Below, piece after piece: positions 1 through 12,960 of a stretch of DNA of 64,000 nt. The translations under genes were made by a program, and so were the position numbers. The DNA is from Undaria pinnatifida (lineage: Eukaryota > Sar > Phaeophyceae > Laminariales > Alariaceae). The stretch is taken from positions 6,267,106-6,331,105 of the forward strand of contig JABAKD010000002.1 of NCBI GenBank assembly GCA_012845835.1, in the 5' to 3' direction. The first letter of the stretch is position 1. The number at the start of each line of letters is the position of its first letter. A model generated the notes under the pieces. That model saw only the letters and a program-made list of their open reading frames with translations, did no database searches and was not told where the DNA came from.

Positions 1-1780
1 CGTCATATACGTTGCTTTCTACATTATAAGTGGCCAATAACACTTTTGCTACTTCAGCCTAATCGCCGACCCAACCTGAGCCCCCACTTACATTGTGTGG
101 CACGTACCTACGCGCTCCAACAAGACCAATTTGTCTAGCTTAAGTCATATACCCCTCGTCATGCCCAATTTCGCCTGACTTCGTTGGCATGTTCGACGTG
201 TTGAGGATGGCAGGGAGGGCAGCCTCTTCTTTTTTCCACAACAAGTCGACGCACAGAGCAATGAAATACCCGACCAAGATTAAACAAAAGTATTGCTTCC
301 GGACGCGAGGTAAAAAGTTTTTGGAAAGGGTTTTTCTATGAACGCGGTGTTCCTTAACCCCAAATGGTCGTAATGACATCCATTCTTAATGGGAAATTAT
401 ATTCGTTTGTATACTTAGGGGGGATGGGTTTGTCCATCCGGTTACGTTTTCGTTCTACCAAAACACAAAAAAGCGTTTCCGTTTTGTTTTTGAGGTACGG
501 GGCTCCCCACGCCCGCGACGAGCCTCACTGAGACGAAAGCATCGTGCATCTCGCCACCGTAGCATCTATGCGTTTTCCACACAATCTTAGGCCCTGGTGT
601 TCATGGATTAGTTTCGACAACAACCATACCAGGTACGAATAAAAAAAGGCAAACGAGGAGTCCTTCAAACCAAGGAACGATAATACCTACTGCATAAACA
701 ATAGCGCGCGATTGTCGATCACATTCCTCTTTCAGCGGAAGAGGATGTCAAATATTCAGGACAAACTAACGAGCCGTCTCACGGTAGGAGGGGTTGCAGC
801 ATGATCGATCAGTCCCTGAGGTCCTCATATATACATGAGTGGAACTCAATATCATACCTGAAAAATGACTTCGAAGGCATTCGTTCGCACAACCCGACCA
901 TGCCTCTATGCCTCAGTGCTACAAAACAATGTACTCCTGAAATTACTTTATTGATTGTCCGGCAGTTCCTCACATGAAGAACTCAATCGCCCAGGGACTT
1001 TTTGGACCAATATCTGCAACATCTACCGTGGGATGACTCTAGCCAAAATATAGAAAACTGGGAAGGTTTGATAAATATATCTAACTGGTGGTAGACAACA
1101 CTGGCTGGTTATCAATCGCTCGATGTGAAAGTCTCTCATTTAAGGGATCGTGTCGATAACAAGCGCATGCACAGGGTTGGGGGGCATTTGCCTTCGCTCC
1201 CGCATTGACCGTGAAACGACCCATATCTTGTTAGGTTACAATAAAAAAAGAAGGGCTTAACGAACTGTTTGATATAAAATGGCAGTGCAATGAATGTGAC
1301 GAGTAAAGCCACTCTCTTCTCTCTTCGTGCGACTGGCCTACGAGACCTGTTGCCTGGAGTTAACCCGTGTTCTTTGTAGCTACAGGCGCTTGTTAGACAG
1401 TTCCGTGTGCCCGTGTGAGGCCCGCTCATCGGGCTGTTTTCTATCAAGTAGCTCTGTTTCTCCTTCTGGGAAACATCCATCGGGCTCCTAACAGAATGGG
1501 TTGTGGACGGGGGTTACAGCGAGGTGATTTACCAGCCATTAGTAGTGTTAAGGAGCTGGAATGGAGGGTATTAGTCCGTTTGCTACACGGTATAGAGTTG
1601 ACCAATTGTTGAGACGAACAAAAGCCTTTTGACACGTCCGTTCCCTGGACCGGCGGGATGGCAGGCGGAGCGGATGTACAAGCGTACGGTTCAATCCCCA
1701 CGTGTTTCCATCTTCTGGGATACCGGGAAAATAATTTTACAAGTCCGACATGCGGCTAGTTGTCGAACGAAAGAGTTTCA
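1..1780. repeat. Diverged segmental-duplication block, left end
   Basis: No gene is seen here. The sequence aligns by eye, in the same orientation and with many indels, to about 35.9-37.7 kb. Matching landmarks include the stretch around 50-110 with 36,115-36,165 and the stretch around 1,460-1,610 with 37,470-37,600. The open frames here have no protein-like composition and carry no recognisable motif. It is an old copy of the non-coding part of the duplicated unit. Confidence 0.55.
735..1060 (+). repeat. Small dispersed element with repeated palindromes
   Basis: This copy matches 28,735-29,015 (same strand) and 21,290-21,505 (opposite strand), with a worn relative near 56,000-56,130. Each good copy carries two short palindromic motifs of the type TTCCTC-N-GAGGAA followed by AACTCAA, one near each end. 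Between them is a conserved core containing TGACTTCGAAGG and GTTCGCACAACCCGA. No open frame is conserved. The palindromes suggest a small non-autonomous element or a structured RNA, but no target-site duplication was found. Confidence 0.5.
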
Positions 1781-2165
1781 AAATATTTTTTACACCAGTA
1801 GTCAAACGGACTAATACCATGTAAATACCTTCACATATGAAGTCGTCGACACAACATGGGTTTTCGAGTCGTAGGTTCGAATCTCACCATCCACCAATAC
1901 CCATATATCACAACTTTCCAAGCTGCGAAAGCAACTGAGTTAAATCGACACACGACGCGTATGAAAATACGCGGAAGTGTGGTGAGCTAAAGCTTTATTT
2001 TTCCCCATCCGCCGGAGGATAAAAAAAAAAAAAAAAAAAAAATCACAACTTTCCCCATGTTAAATTTCTAAAATGATAGTTTTTCCGGTATCCCCCCGGG
2101 AAGTGGAACCGCGTTAATATGTATATGCCCGTCGGTGCACGTGACCGACCTGCTACCCCGATTAA
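1780..2165 (+). repeat. tRNA-derived SINE-like copy, plus strand
   Basis: The copy begins with a tRNA-like head (CAAACGGACTAATACC, then a GTCGTCGAC block). It carries a close match to a pol III B box, GGTTCGAATCT, at 1,874-1,884, followed by CACCATCCACCA, like a tRNA 3' end. A body follows with the family landmark ACTTTCCCCATG. Related copies lie at 33.1-33.5, 34.4-34.6 and 37.8-38.1 kb (plus) and at 2.2-2.5, 21.1-21.25 and 38.2-38.45 kb (minus). The head is too degenerate to be a working tRNA. A poly(A) element is inserted in the body. Confidence 0.6.
1907..2054 (+). mobile_element. Poly(A)-tailed retroposed element with 13-bp target-site duplication
   Basis: The inserted sequence spans 1,920-2,041 and ends in a run of about 21 A. 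It is flanked by perfect 13-bp direct repeats, ATCACAACTTTCC, at 1,907-1,919 and 2,042-2,054. Just before the tail is a short hairpin, ATCC-GCCGGA-GGAT. A 5'-shorter copy of the same 3' portion lies at 52,040-52,112 in an epimerase intron. Poly(A), TSD and 5' truncation are the hallmarks of LINE-mediated retroposition. The element interrupts the body of a SINE-like copy, so it arrived later. Confidence 0.8.
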
Positions 2166-2169
2166 ACCT

Positions 2170-2475
2170 TAAGCCTTATAAAACTCGTCCCACTTGAACC
2201 AGCGGGATATATTGTCAGTTGGATGTAGGGTAGTTAATCTACTGGAGGACGTGTCAGTATTCGCGAGGTTCCATTTCCCGGGGATACCGGAGATATAATG
2301 CACACGTTTGATACGGGGAAAGTAGTAAAACATTATTGTCGGTGGATTGTCGGATTCGAACCCACGACACGAAAAAAACATGGTCCCGTCGACGATGCTA
2401 TGGAATTGGAGGGTATTCGTCCGTCTGACTACTGGAAAAGGCTAAGCAATGACCTACTCATTCTAAACCTTATAT
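2170..2475 (-). repeat. tRNA-derived SINE-like copy, minus strand
   Basis: On the minus strand this has the same head and body as the copy at 1,780-2,165, with the B-box match GGTTCGAATCC at 2,352-2,362 (complement). The two copies face each other and form a long imperfect inverted repeat. The same inverted pair occurs at 37.8-38.45 kb, so the pairing predates the duplication of the two blocks. Confidence 0.6.
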
Positions 2476-2499
2476 TAGTAGATCATCAACCGCGTTTGT

Positions 2500-5400
2500 A
2501 ACCAGCAGCAAACCATCCTACCACACACTAAACTTGTGGAATCAGTTCTGGTCGGCGTCGACAAACATTGAACCATCGGGCGTCATGCTCAAAAACGGAA
2601 CTATCTGCCGAAGCACGTTCCAACATGTCATAAATAAATGCAATAAAAGAATGCTGATTCTTCTCTCGTTTGATTTCCTAAGCCTCCTTATAATGGCGCC
2701 ATATATGGTGTACTATATTATTAAATACTAATAATAACACTTTGCCATTTCATTTTACTCGCGGACCAAAACTCGAGCTTCCAGTTATTATACTGCGTGA
2801 AATTATCCCAGTCCCCAAGGGAGATTGATCGTCTAGCATAGGTCACTAGCAGCGCGCTGTGCTGCACGAGTTCGCCTAATTTCGTCGATATGCACGCTGG
2901 AGATGGTGAGGTGGGGTCTTCCTTCTGTCGACCCAATACCCCTCACAGAGCGATCCAAACTCAAACAATACCTCTTTCGAAGGACTGAGGTCCTGGTTAT
3001 CATTTTTTCTTTGTCAAGAAAACGTACCGGATGTAAAACTGCAAAATTGGAATCTTTCACGACACCCAGGAAAGTGGACAACATTGAGAAAGCAATACCG
3101 CACGGTTCTCTCGCTAGTCTTTCAAGGAAACAGTTAGGTCATACTTCAGGGCAAACAATTCAAAAGAAGGAAAGTCAGAGGGGTGACATTTGGATAAACC
3201 AAGTTTGTTTCCTGGTGGTCGACATATAATATGCCTCGGGAGTGAGGACATACGGGGCATCTGCGTTTCGCTCGCCGATTGACAATCGGACGATGATCGA
3301 CCCTGTTTGGTACGAATACAACATATGTGTAACGACATACTAGAGATAGAACGAGAAATACAATCGTTGTGACAAGAGCACAACTACGATCCTCATTAAC
3401 CTGGGGACTGCTGAACCTGTAGTCTCAAGTTGAGCAAAAATGTCTTTTCGACAACGCAGGCTCTTGTAAAAACCAGGCCGATGTTCCAGTGTGGGGCCTG
3501 CCTGTCAAATATATACCAGATAAAGGCCTCTGCTGCTCCTTCCAGGAAACGTCCGTCTGTCCTTTGTGACGTTCGGTGCGGATTGATGATATTTGTTGCT
3601 TGTTGCCGTTCTGACAGTAATACAGCAGTCGAGATTTCGTCACTTTTCACCGTCGGCCACAAACCGGGCCTACCGGCACACTGTCGGCACAAGAAAATCC
3701 AGATTAGTTGATGCTGTCTGAGCAATTTGCTGGGGTCGAGGAACTCGTTTCCTCGAGGCCCTGTACACCGCCAGAGGCGGATGGATAACTGCGCGTGGTG
3801 AATCAATCGACCTATCCCCCCTACAAAGAATCACATGCCCCATGGCGCTCATTTGTTTCGTTTCCCCCGCCACTTTTATTCGCCGCTGCCCTCGACACAC
3901 AGCTACGTCTAGGTCCCAGCACCAATACAACCACGTCAACCAGGCTACAACGCCAGCAAGCACTAAAATGCGTTATCGTGCTGCTTGGCCGTAGGACCTG
4001 CCGTCAGCAGCGGGTAAACCTCGGTAGGATACGTTTATTAGAGGCCACAGAGCATCAGCACCCGCCTGAATACGTTCCTTACAGGATCAATGCCCATCCT
4101 AAGCCCGTTCACATACACGCCTCCCCTCTTCGAGATACCCAGCTTCTGTGCATGTGTGCATACGCACGCCACACCCCACACCGGAACCTCCATCGCCAGC
4201 ACCATCACCACAATACTACGACATCAGCAAGCAACATACATTTTCTTTTCCGTGGTCCCAGGGCCTTGCACCTGTGCACGGCAGCTTGGCAACTCCGTTG
4301 GCGGTATTCCTTCGAAGCTATTCAAGAGTAACAGTTTGAGCACGTACGGGACAGTATCTAAACGCAATTTGAACATAGGGCACATATTTTGTGCGTGTAT
4401 CAGAGTCCACGCCACAGGTGCAGCACACACGATGCCATAAATCAGCAATCATCACAGACGTTTCCGTGGTCTCCCATCCCCTCACAAGCATGCGGCAGTG
4501 GATAAAGCTCCGTAGGGCAAGTTTAATCGAAGTCAACCAGCACCGCCAGCAGTGCAAGGGCGTACAACTGAAGATTTTCGAAACACGGTGTGAAACAAAT
4601 TTGAAGCAAGTTCCCCAAGGAAATTATGACGGCACTTTTTCAATGGTTGAGAAATTTTCCCCTATGTACAGGGTCACAACCCTCTGCACCACACTGTGAT
4701 CTTAGATAGAAAGGCAACATTTTGTCCAAAACGTTAAGGTGGTATTCGAGTAGTAAAGCGTGCTAATCTTTCGACGAGGTATACAAATTCCGATCGTCCC
4801 CATTTTGTTTGCGCTGGCGTATTCGCCGGAGATTTAAACAGGTCGTTCAAAGAAAGCAGAATGGTACACTGGGATGGGCTGGCGCCACTATAGAGTGAGG
4901 GGGGGATGCATCAGGACAAGCAGTATTTATTGCGACGATTAGCCAGAGCACTGACACACCGGGATTCCATATAAAAAACAAGGGTGCACCGGTTCGCAGT
5001 CAATCACCTTGGGAACCGGTTTCTTACGGTCAGGGTTAAGGACAAGACCCTGACGGCCTCACCGACGAGCTCACACAACAGTGCCCCATACTCAACGTGA
5101 AGTAGGAACCCCGGATACATATTTTGGGGGCAATACTGAAATAGATTTCTGCGAATGCGGTGGAGCGCGGGGACGTCAAGGCGATGATCAAGAAGGACGA
5201 AGAGGTCGGTGTAAAGAATGTGAAATCTTTGTGCTGCGCCAGCATATCTGAATGTTGATGTTCCAAAACTTGGACGGGAAAGGAAAGGTCACTGGGCGCG
5301 ACAAGGTTACGACGGAAACCATGGTCGCATCCGAACACAACAACAGCGTGCGCCATCACTACGGCAAGGCAGCGCAATCGAAGCGCCATGCACCGTACAG

Positions 5401-5990
5401 GGCGAGGATCACTGGAAAGGCAACACGTTCACGAGACAGCACCAAAAGACTGGAGCGAGAAGTACGGCTGCGCGAGAGTGTTGAAGCGTGTGTAGTATGA
5501 CCAACCACGGCCACGTCCAATATCACGAAAAAAGAGCTCCACGCTCTCAGAACAGTACTACGCATACGACGGTTGTCGTGAGCCATCACACTCGACCTAC
5601 TGGCTTTGAGCCCAAGTGGAATATGGATATCGACGAAGCGTCGACAAGGGCCTCGCTGACACAACGTGAAGCAAATGCAGGGATCGAAAGAGAAGTTAAA
5701 ACATGTTCATCATCAGGGATCGCTTTACAACCCAGTATCACCGGAGAGACGTTTTGAGTGTCCATCAAAACGCGCTCGTTGGATTGCCGGGAGCACATCT
5801 GGCGAAAATGCCTCAGAGAAAATCGCTGAAACCGCAGGCGCTCTCGCAGCCACTGCAACGTCAACAATAACAAAGCGTCGCGAACGGATATTGACAGGTT
5901 ACGTGGCAAGATCATTTACTTACCGGTACTTTTGTAGAATGCAGCGTCGTGTGGAATCGCGCTTTCATTGTTCAAATTCTGGGCTGCTGG
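2500..5990. repeat. 3.5-kb diverged repeat block, paralogous to 38.5-41.95 kb
   Basis: This aligns in direct orientation with 38,480-41,950 over its length. Clear matching stretches are 3,410-3,560 with 39,430-39,590, 3,860-3,970 with 39,880-39,975, 5,040-5,080 with 41,130-41,170, and 5,260-5,600 with 41,340-41,660. Its first 550 bases also match 21,540-22,050. Open frames are not conserved between the copies, so I see no gene. It may be a decayed transposon or simply part of the duplicated unit. Confidence 0.55.
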
Positions 5991-8900
5991 GAGATGGATT
6001 CTGAGATGGCTGAACACCATCTTCGTTTAGGACCATTTATGGTGTCGCGCACCATCATCATCGCGATCGTCAGGGAAACATCGGCATCGCCGGGGGTCCT
6101 GCCAGATTTTCGGCAATGATTTGTGGCAGATGCGCCACACGCCTTCACTTTGTATATGAGGGGTACAACCGTGGAAGGCTGTACAATCCTCCTTTAGGCT
6201 TGCCAAACCGATCGGTGACGCCTTGATTAGTCTATTTGTTTTCGTGTAATTTAAAGTTCTAGCATTTGTGCCCGTTGCCCATGTACATAATGAAATCTGG
6301 TGGCTAAGGCCAACTGTTCATGTAACTTTCCGGCATTGACGCGTCAGTAAGTCGTAAGGACTGTGTGAAAGAAAGGGGCCAATAAATTTTATAGTGACTC
6401 TCGATTGTAATGTATTCATAATTTAAACATACTGCGCATACCCGCGTCGTGATTTTTATTGTACAGAACATATTACACCGCATGTTTCTATGTGGTCCAT
6501 GTATTGTGAACCTTGTCTCGGTTTCCAATGCTTGTCGTGGTACGTTTGCAGTGACCGTGCTTGTTTATACCTCAAACTTGTCGCCGCAGTTGTTTTCCTG
6601 CTGCTATATTAGTTGCTGATGGGTTGGTCACCTATCCTATGCTAAGCATAGTCGTGGATGTTATATCGGTGCCGCAGAGAAACGTCAGTCTTTGTTGCGG
6701 CATAGTAATGGGTGTTCAATGCATATTCATCCAAGTGGAACATAAAAATACACCAACTTAGTACCAAAAGTTATAACGTTGGAGAACTTGTGACGGTGTA
6801 AGTTATGACACTTCCAGTGCGTAATACGTAAGAGTACAACCGAAGACTGGTTTCTATAGGATCCAACCTTCAGTTGAATACCCTACATTCGGCGATGCTA
6901 CCTTAATCAAGGGCTCGTATGAAGGATTGCTGGTTTTCTACTCGTGTGCAGCCAGTGTCCTAGTCGGTCGCTGATCGAAACCATGGTCGCCTGATACATT
7001 TATTACAGAGCAGCACGAGGTGCTACGACCCTGCAAGTAGAATGGTATCCCACGTACAGATTTCGCAGGTTTGCCGCAGAACGAACAACCGTCACGCGGT
7101 TCAGGGATTCCGAGCAGAATCTCGGGGACCACGAAACTGCAGAAAGAGGGTCACGGACGATCAGAGTTTGTTTAAACATTCTGGTGAAGGGTAACCTCAT
7201 CTAGTCTAGCGTTGCTCGAGCAGAGGCAGTCAGGGGCATAACCCTCCCCTATAGGGCACCTCGCCTACCCATCGTCTGTTTTTTTACACCAGTGATTTTC
7301 AGCACAAACGACGTTTGGCACTCGTTCATCACAAACGAACTTCAGACCGATTATGCTATAGCCACCCCCAAAACCAGCGATATTCTTTGACGAAAATTCG
7401 TGGATGCTCGACACAAGTAAGGATACAATTAAAAATAAGTATCCATATATTTTTCTTGTGTGCAAAGGCCTATCGATCGATAAAGTCGGGGCGTCGAGCG
7501 ACACCGTATTTCAGGAGACAAGACCGGGAGCTTGTTTCAAAGCCGGCGATTTCGTGAAAGAAAAGTTGGGGGGCGACTCTGGAGCTGAAGGTCACGTCGC
7601 AACTAGTATGCCAGACCCGAGTGGTAAGGCTGCCTCTCCTACACACGGTATTGCGAACCCGTGAACCACACCCCTCATGTGGGAATTTCGCCAGTATCTA
7701 CCACGCGCATGTCATGCATGCATAACCACTACAAGGCGGAGAGTTTCCGTCCAATTTTTAGTGCAGCAGCACTGATATAACAATATTCAGATAGTCCTAT
7801 AGACTATCTACGCACGTTAACATGAACAAACCCCGAAATCGCAGTCTCGCAGGGGGCATCTCCAGCGAAATCAAGTCAGCATTAAAAAGCTCACATGCAC
7901 ACCACCAACCCAAAATGGTACAGATGTCCTTGCTGATGGGGTCTCGCACTGAAAGTTCCGCCGGGTCTTTCTATCGTTTTGCTGTGGTTGACCGTAGTTG
8001 TACAGTTCTCTTGACGGCATCTCTAACACGAACGCCACAACTCCTAATCCTGCAGAGGTCTCTCCTGGTTGGCCATGTTTTAAAACATCCGTTGGGACCT
8101 TTTATTGGACAAATAGCTCTTCATTCGTAGCGGTACGATATTAACAACATTCTCGGAAACATAAACATCACTACGCGTACCACCTACCCGACGTCTATCG
8201 AAAGTGTGTTGCCCGAACGACCTAAGCACAATACCACTACACTCGAGCATACCGTCGAACCACCGACAAAAACATAACCGCACAAACTTGCGTGGTTTAC
8301 TGCACAGTAGGTGTAGAGCAATCCCGAACGTCCTTGCAATACAAACATCACAATACCAACCGTACCTTTGCCAAACTCGTTTCAAACTGAGCAACATCAC
8401 TTGATCGTAGTTGAACAGTGTTCAGTGCACTCCTTGATACAAAAACACCACTAACTACCCACCCCAAGACTACCGAGCATGTGCTACCCGACCGACATAA
8501 ACACCCTCCAGCATGCCGTCTAAATACCGACATTAACATATTCTATGTAGATGTACAGCAGACTCGGATAAATTTTCGTGCAAACGTAACGAAGCAAACC
8601 GTACCTTCGCCAGGTCCTTCTGACAGACCAACATCATTAGATCGTAGTGGAACCGTGTCCATTGAAAAATTGAAACATAACAACAAAGCGCCACTACAAC
8701 CCCCTCATCTGCAACAAATTCGCCACGCCAACTGCACCCTGAGCTGGAGTATCATGTACAATCCAGCAAACCTTTGCACTGCCGACACATTCAGAATCGC
8801 AACGCTCAAGTGGGTTATTGATGTTCGACAAATGTGGTTCCCATGACGGCAAGTATACAGCAACCTCAAAACTCTACGCACCGCAGACATCATTCGTCAA

Positions 8901-9371
8901 CCGCACGCCCCACGTCTCTCTTATTTCTGTCCGAAGAACACAACAATACACCACTAATATGGTACAGTGACTGTTCGCACCCAACACACAGATGGCAAAC
9001 ATCACTCTTTACCGGCGATATGAAAGAGTCGAAACAAAGGTGGGGCACGGAAAAGTTCCACTACCAGAGCATGGGCTCATGACGTCCGCGACCTCAACCA
9101 ACCGCCCGTCACACACGTGTGACCTATCAGCAGCACCAAGTCGAGATGACATTTGCTCCAGATCAATTGATAGGCGGTAGAGTCCATCATGTGGCGACTC
9201 GTCCCCCGACCATGTGACGCATACGAAGGAAAAAAAACGCAACAATTCACAGTTCAGCAGTGCCAACATCAGACGACTGGGACGATATCCATAAACACTT
9301 TAAGTCCACAGGACGTGTGACGACGATGTATATACTCTATGGAGAAAACTTAGACCTTGGATGAGACGCCG
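5990..9371. repeat. Downstream flank of epimerase copy C (duplicated, non-coding)
   Basis: This aligns in direct orientation with 22,860-26,029, the downstream flank of epimerase copy B. Examples are 6,070-6,120 with 22,985-23,040 and 44,820-44,870, 7,630-7,740 with 24,530-24,640, and 7,812-7,960 with 24,711-24,860. Its right part also matches the reverse complement of 54.6-55.5 kb, downstream of copy A. No conserved reading frame is visible. A sub-segment at about 7,370-7,590 recurs at 16,970-17,190 and, inverted, at 36,470-36,620. Confidence 0.55.
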
Positions 9372-12300
9372 TTAGCTGATTGTCTCGAAGCCCATATTCA
9401 GAGCGCGCACCGAATGAAGCACCGTTGGCAAACTTGAGATTACTGTTGTTGAGGCCAATATGTCCCACCATCACGGTTTTCTTTGCGTCATTGAAACGGA
9501 TCGTCGTAGCATCCTCGAAGGTGTTGTCGATGAACTTGGTACCATCGGCGTCCATTAGCTTGATGCTTTCGACACCTCCAAAACGTAGTTGTAGTGAAAA
9601 TCTTTGTCCTGGGATCGTGCAGACCGCACCACGTCGGGCGCGTCGGATCCAAGGCACGAGTAGGTGTTGTATGGCAATAGACAAGGAATAATTCCGTATC
9701 AAAATCGAATCAGATAGTGACACCCTTGTGTTGTTTATCGTGGCATATTTGTCAACCATCGCGCATGATAACAAAAGCGATGAACGCCTGGGGACGGCGC
9801 GACGAAGGACCCGACGATTCCTTTTGAAGAAGCAGCGGAACGGACGGGGAGATAAGTGAGACTCGCTTCAGACCCACGGTAGGGGGGGGGGGGGGGGGCC
9901 ACCCCTTTTTTCTCGGCCTGGTCTGAGTCATGCGCAATAATTACGCCTTATCTCACTGTGAAAATATACTCTCCGCGAGGTGTTCGGAGCATCGTAGCTT
10001 CCCATTCCATATGGCGGATCCTCATTGAAACGACTTAAAATCACTATGGCCTAAGGCCGCAAAAAAACATGGGTGTCAGTCGCGCTAGTGACCGCCCTTC
10101 CGTAGCCTTGATCTTCTGGGGCCTTCACATGGGTACTCGCGTGGCAGATCTGATGATGGCGTTCTCAGAAAAGACGTTGCAGCCGCATCCCACTGAGAAA
10201 CTAACCCTGTACTTAATGCTCTGGAACACATTGTCGGAAACGTCGGCGTTGGAAGACTCCAATATGGCTAGTCCCGCGGCACCGTTGTCATAGACTAGTT
10301 ACCTAACACAGACACAAATAACGGATTTGATGAGCTAGACTAGCGACATAACGACGACATCATCAACAGAGGCAGTCGTCGTGGGTGGTATTAATTGTCA
10401 CTCGGCTGGAATATGGGGTATCTAGTTTTTAGGATTTCATCAACAATAGTCCACGGAGCCAAAAAGTTGGATGGTTTCTCCTTCAGTCTTGCCAGATAAT
10501 CTAAGCCAACTCGAGACAACCTTCCGGAACGCGCTCCATGCATCTCTTGTGCAAGATCCATGCTGCACACGTTATCCGTGACGGCTTGACGTGGGTAGCT
10601 GCAACATCAGCTCCCGACGGGATGTTTGCTCGAACGGTCCTGCTACATCCACGCTGGCGGGCTCAACAATTTCGCGGCAGCATTAATATTTATCGTCAAC
10701 AACACGTCATCGCGTATCACTGTTTTTCCGCAGCCTTCACAGCGAACGCATCAATCCCATCAGATTGTCGTACACAGACAGAGGGACCGGTTGGTGCTGC
10801 GACATACTATTGACAAATGCGCCGTCGCTGCTCCGGTAAAAGAAAATCCTTGCAGACGAGAAAACTCCGCCTTAGACGTCGGGGCCCTGAAGTACGACCA
10901 GAGGCGAGCACATTGGTGTGCGTTGTTGCCTATATGTGTGGCAACTCAATATCTGGGTGTTCTATACAGTGAAACCTCAGCCACGGTAAAGGGTGTAAAT
11001 ACAAGTTTTACATGTGAAACAAGTTCACTGCTATGCAGCTTCCAAATGTTTTTGCCGTGATTAAAGAATTACGGTTATCACGGACGGTATTACAACCACC
11101 CCGATTCCGTCCGTTACATTGTAGATAGATATAGGCGATGAGTCTTGTATCAGGCATCCGCTACGATTCCTGCTGTGCACTAGTTTATATAAACGGTATC
11201 TATTATTGACACCCGTCGGCGTACACCTCGTTGTCGTGAATGGCGAGGAAATCGCTGTCATCGTGGGGGTCGAACCGTACCCCGAGTTGTCATGCATATT
11301 GTTCCTTATCCAGTCTCTTTGCTGGTGGCCGTACGTGTAGACCCCGAAGTTGTTGTGGTGGATGTCCGAGTCGTATATGTTGCCATAGACGTTGACATCG
11401 TCGAACACGTTGTGGTTGTTCTTGTCCACGCAGAACCCACAGACCTGATTGTGTTGGTCGGCATGTCAAAATGGAGGTCAACCGTGTGTGAAAAGGCACA
11501 CCTGGTGTTAGAAACTGTTTTCTTTGAGATGTGGTATAACCTTATTGTACGTATGACGTGGTCGTATGGTTATCAGTAAGAGACATCATCCGAGTTTTTT
11601 GTGCTTTTTCTAGTACGGGTGGCTGAGGTTTGCAATGTAAGCGCATTAATGGGTGCTAGCTGGGAGTTTGGAAACAGACCTCTCGGAAAACGTTGTTGTT
11701 CAATGTGTTGTCCATCTTAACCCAGCTGGTGCTTTCATTTTACATTTTGTAGAAGTATACGATTAGGGTTGCTGCGGTACACGAAGCTTGCTAGCGACCA
11801 TGTCGTCAATATTGCGTCAACAACGCATAAGGCTCGTCGAACATGTTTCCTTGTCATACCCACAACATCGGATCATGCATCAAACTCTGCTCGAACTCTC
11901 GGTAGACATCCGCTCTGTCTTTTCTTGTCATAAAAGCTGTGTGTCTTCCCACCTATCTAGTAAGGCTGTAGCTTGCGCTGCCATGATATCCCAGGAAACC
12001 CGTTTCGCTGTCCTCGATGTCCATCCTTGCCTCTCCCATGTTCGTCTTGGCTTGGCCATTGCACGTCTGGCTGTCGTTTGTGATGACCTCTGACACGGCG
12101 CTGTTGTACGAGCGGCAGTCGTCATCGTCTTTGTCGGGGACGTTCGTCGAGGTGTCCCACGCGAATACCTAATACGATGGGCGCCAGTTGGGGTCGTGAG
12201 TATGATTCTTGTGAAATAGGTGGCGCACAGGATGAGGGGAATATATTTACCGTATGGTAGCAGCCTCCAGAAATGCCCGTGATAGAGACTACCAACATAG

Positions 12301-12960
12301 AGAGGAAATTGAAAATACATTTCGTCAACCACGTGGTGAGGATACAGAAACACAAAATAATCCAGCGACATTCGGGCGGCTGAGGGAATACATGTTGCAA
12401 GACCGTCTTCTTCATACCTGTTGTCTAGCTAAAACAATGTGTGGGTGTGACACGCGAAACACCGGTCATAGACTATTCGGGCGTTGCCTTACCGGTTGGC
12501 GTTGACGTTTGGGGAGCATGGAAGATAACAAAACTTAAAAACGTGTGGGAATTACTTTCACTGGGGCAGTCATACATATCTGGTTGTACACACGCATGAC
12601 CGGGAAGATAATTGCGGGTTCTTAATTAGGTATCATCTGGGCATGCTGTGGATGTTGCTTGTCCCTGTCATGCTGTTGCTGACATCACCGCTCTCGGGGT
12701 CGAAAGCGCACAAAGGCGCCATCCCTCTTGGATGTCCCCTATCTGTGCCAGGGTCACACAGTCGCCATGGGCGCCGCCGTCCGTCGCCTCAAGGTACAGC
12801 CTTCCCGAAAACGATGACTGCCGAACCGACATTGAACTCCTGGCATTACATTTTATCTTGGGGATAGGATCGTTCGGCTACTCCGTGATTTTTGCGAAAG
12901 CAAGGTTGAGGCCGAGAATACTCAGGACTGCGGGTTTTTCCTAAAGCCTGCGGAAAGTCG
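9372..12960 (-). pseudogene. Mannuronan C-5-epimerase pseudogene (copy C)
   Basis: Read right to left this is a relic of the same gene as at 26.0-30.3 and 50.5-54.6 kb. Exon 1 (about 12,960-12,640) has lost its ATG, and exon 2 is absent because the spacer to exon 3 is too short. Exon 3 (about 12,161-11,950) ends in an in-frame TAG and a damaged donor. Exon 4 (about 11,450-11,170) has a one-base deletion near 11,272, inside the codons for the catalytic DPHD motif. Exon 5 (about 10,892-10,815) carries TAA in place of a Tyr codon. Exon 6 (about 10,303-10,140) has an early TAG and a GC donor. Exon 7 (about 9,690-9,372) is frameshifted at its start and just before the stop. Several exons still keep whole family stretches such as NVYGNIYDSDIHHNNF and ESIKLMDADGTKFIDN. 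It cannot encode a working epimerase. Confidence 0.9.

Noticed and set aside
3795-4440. Plus-strand frames of 178 and 116 codons rich in His and Thr
   Set aside because: The paralogous block at 39.8-40.9 kb does not keep the frame or the protein, so coding is unlikely.
9337-9774. 145-codon minus-strand frame as a gene
   Set aside because: It is exon 7 of the epimerase pseudogene read across frameshifts. The first half is the wrong frame of the family sequence.
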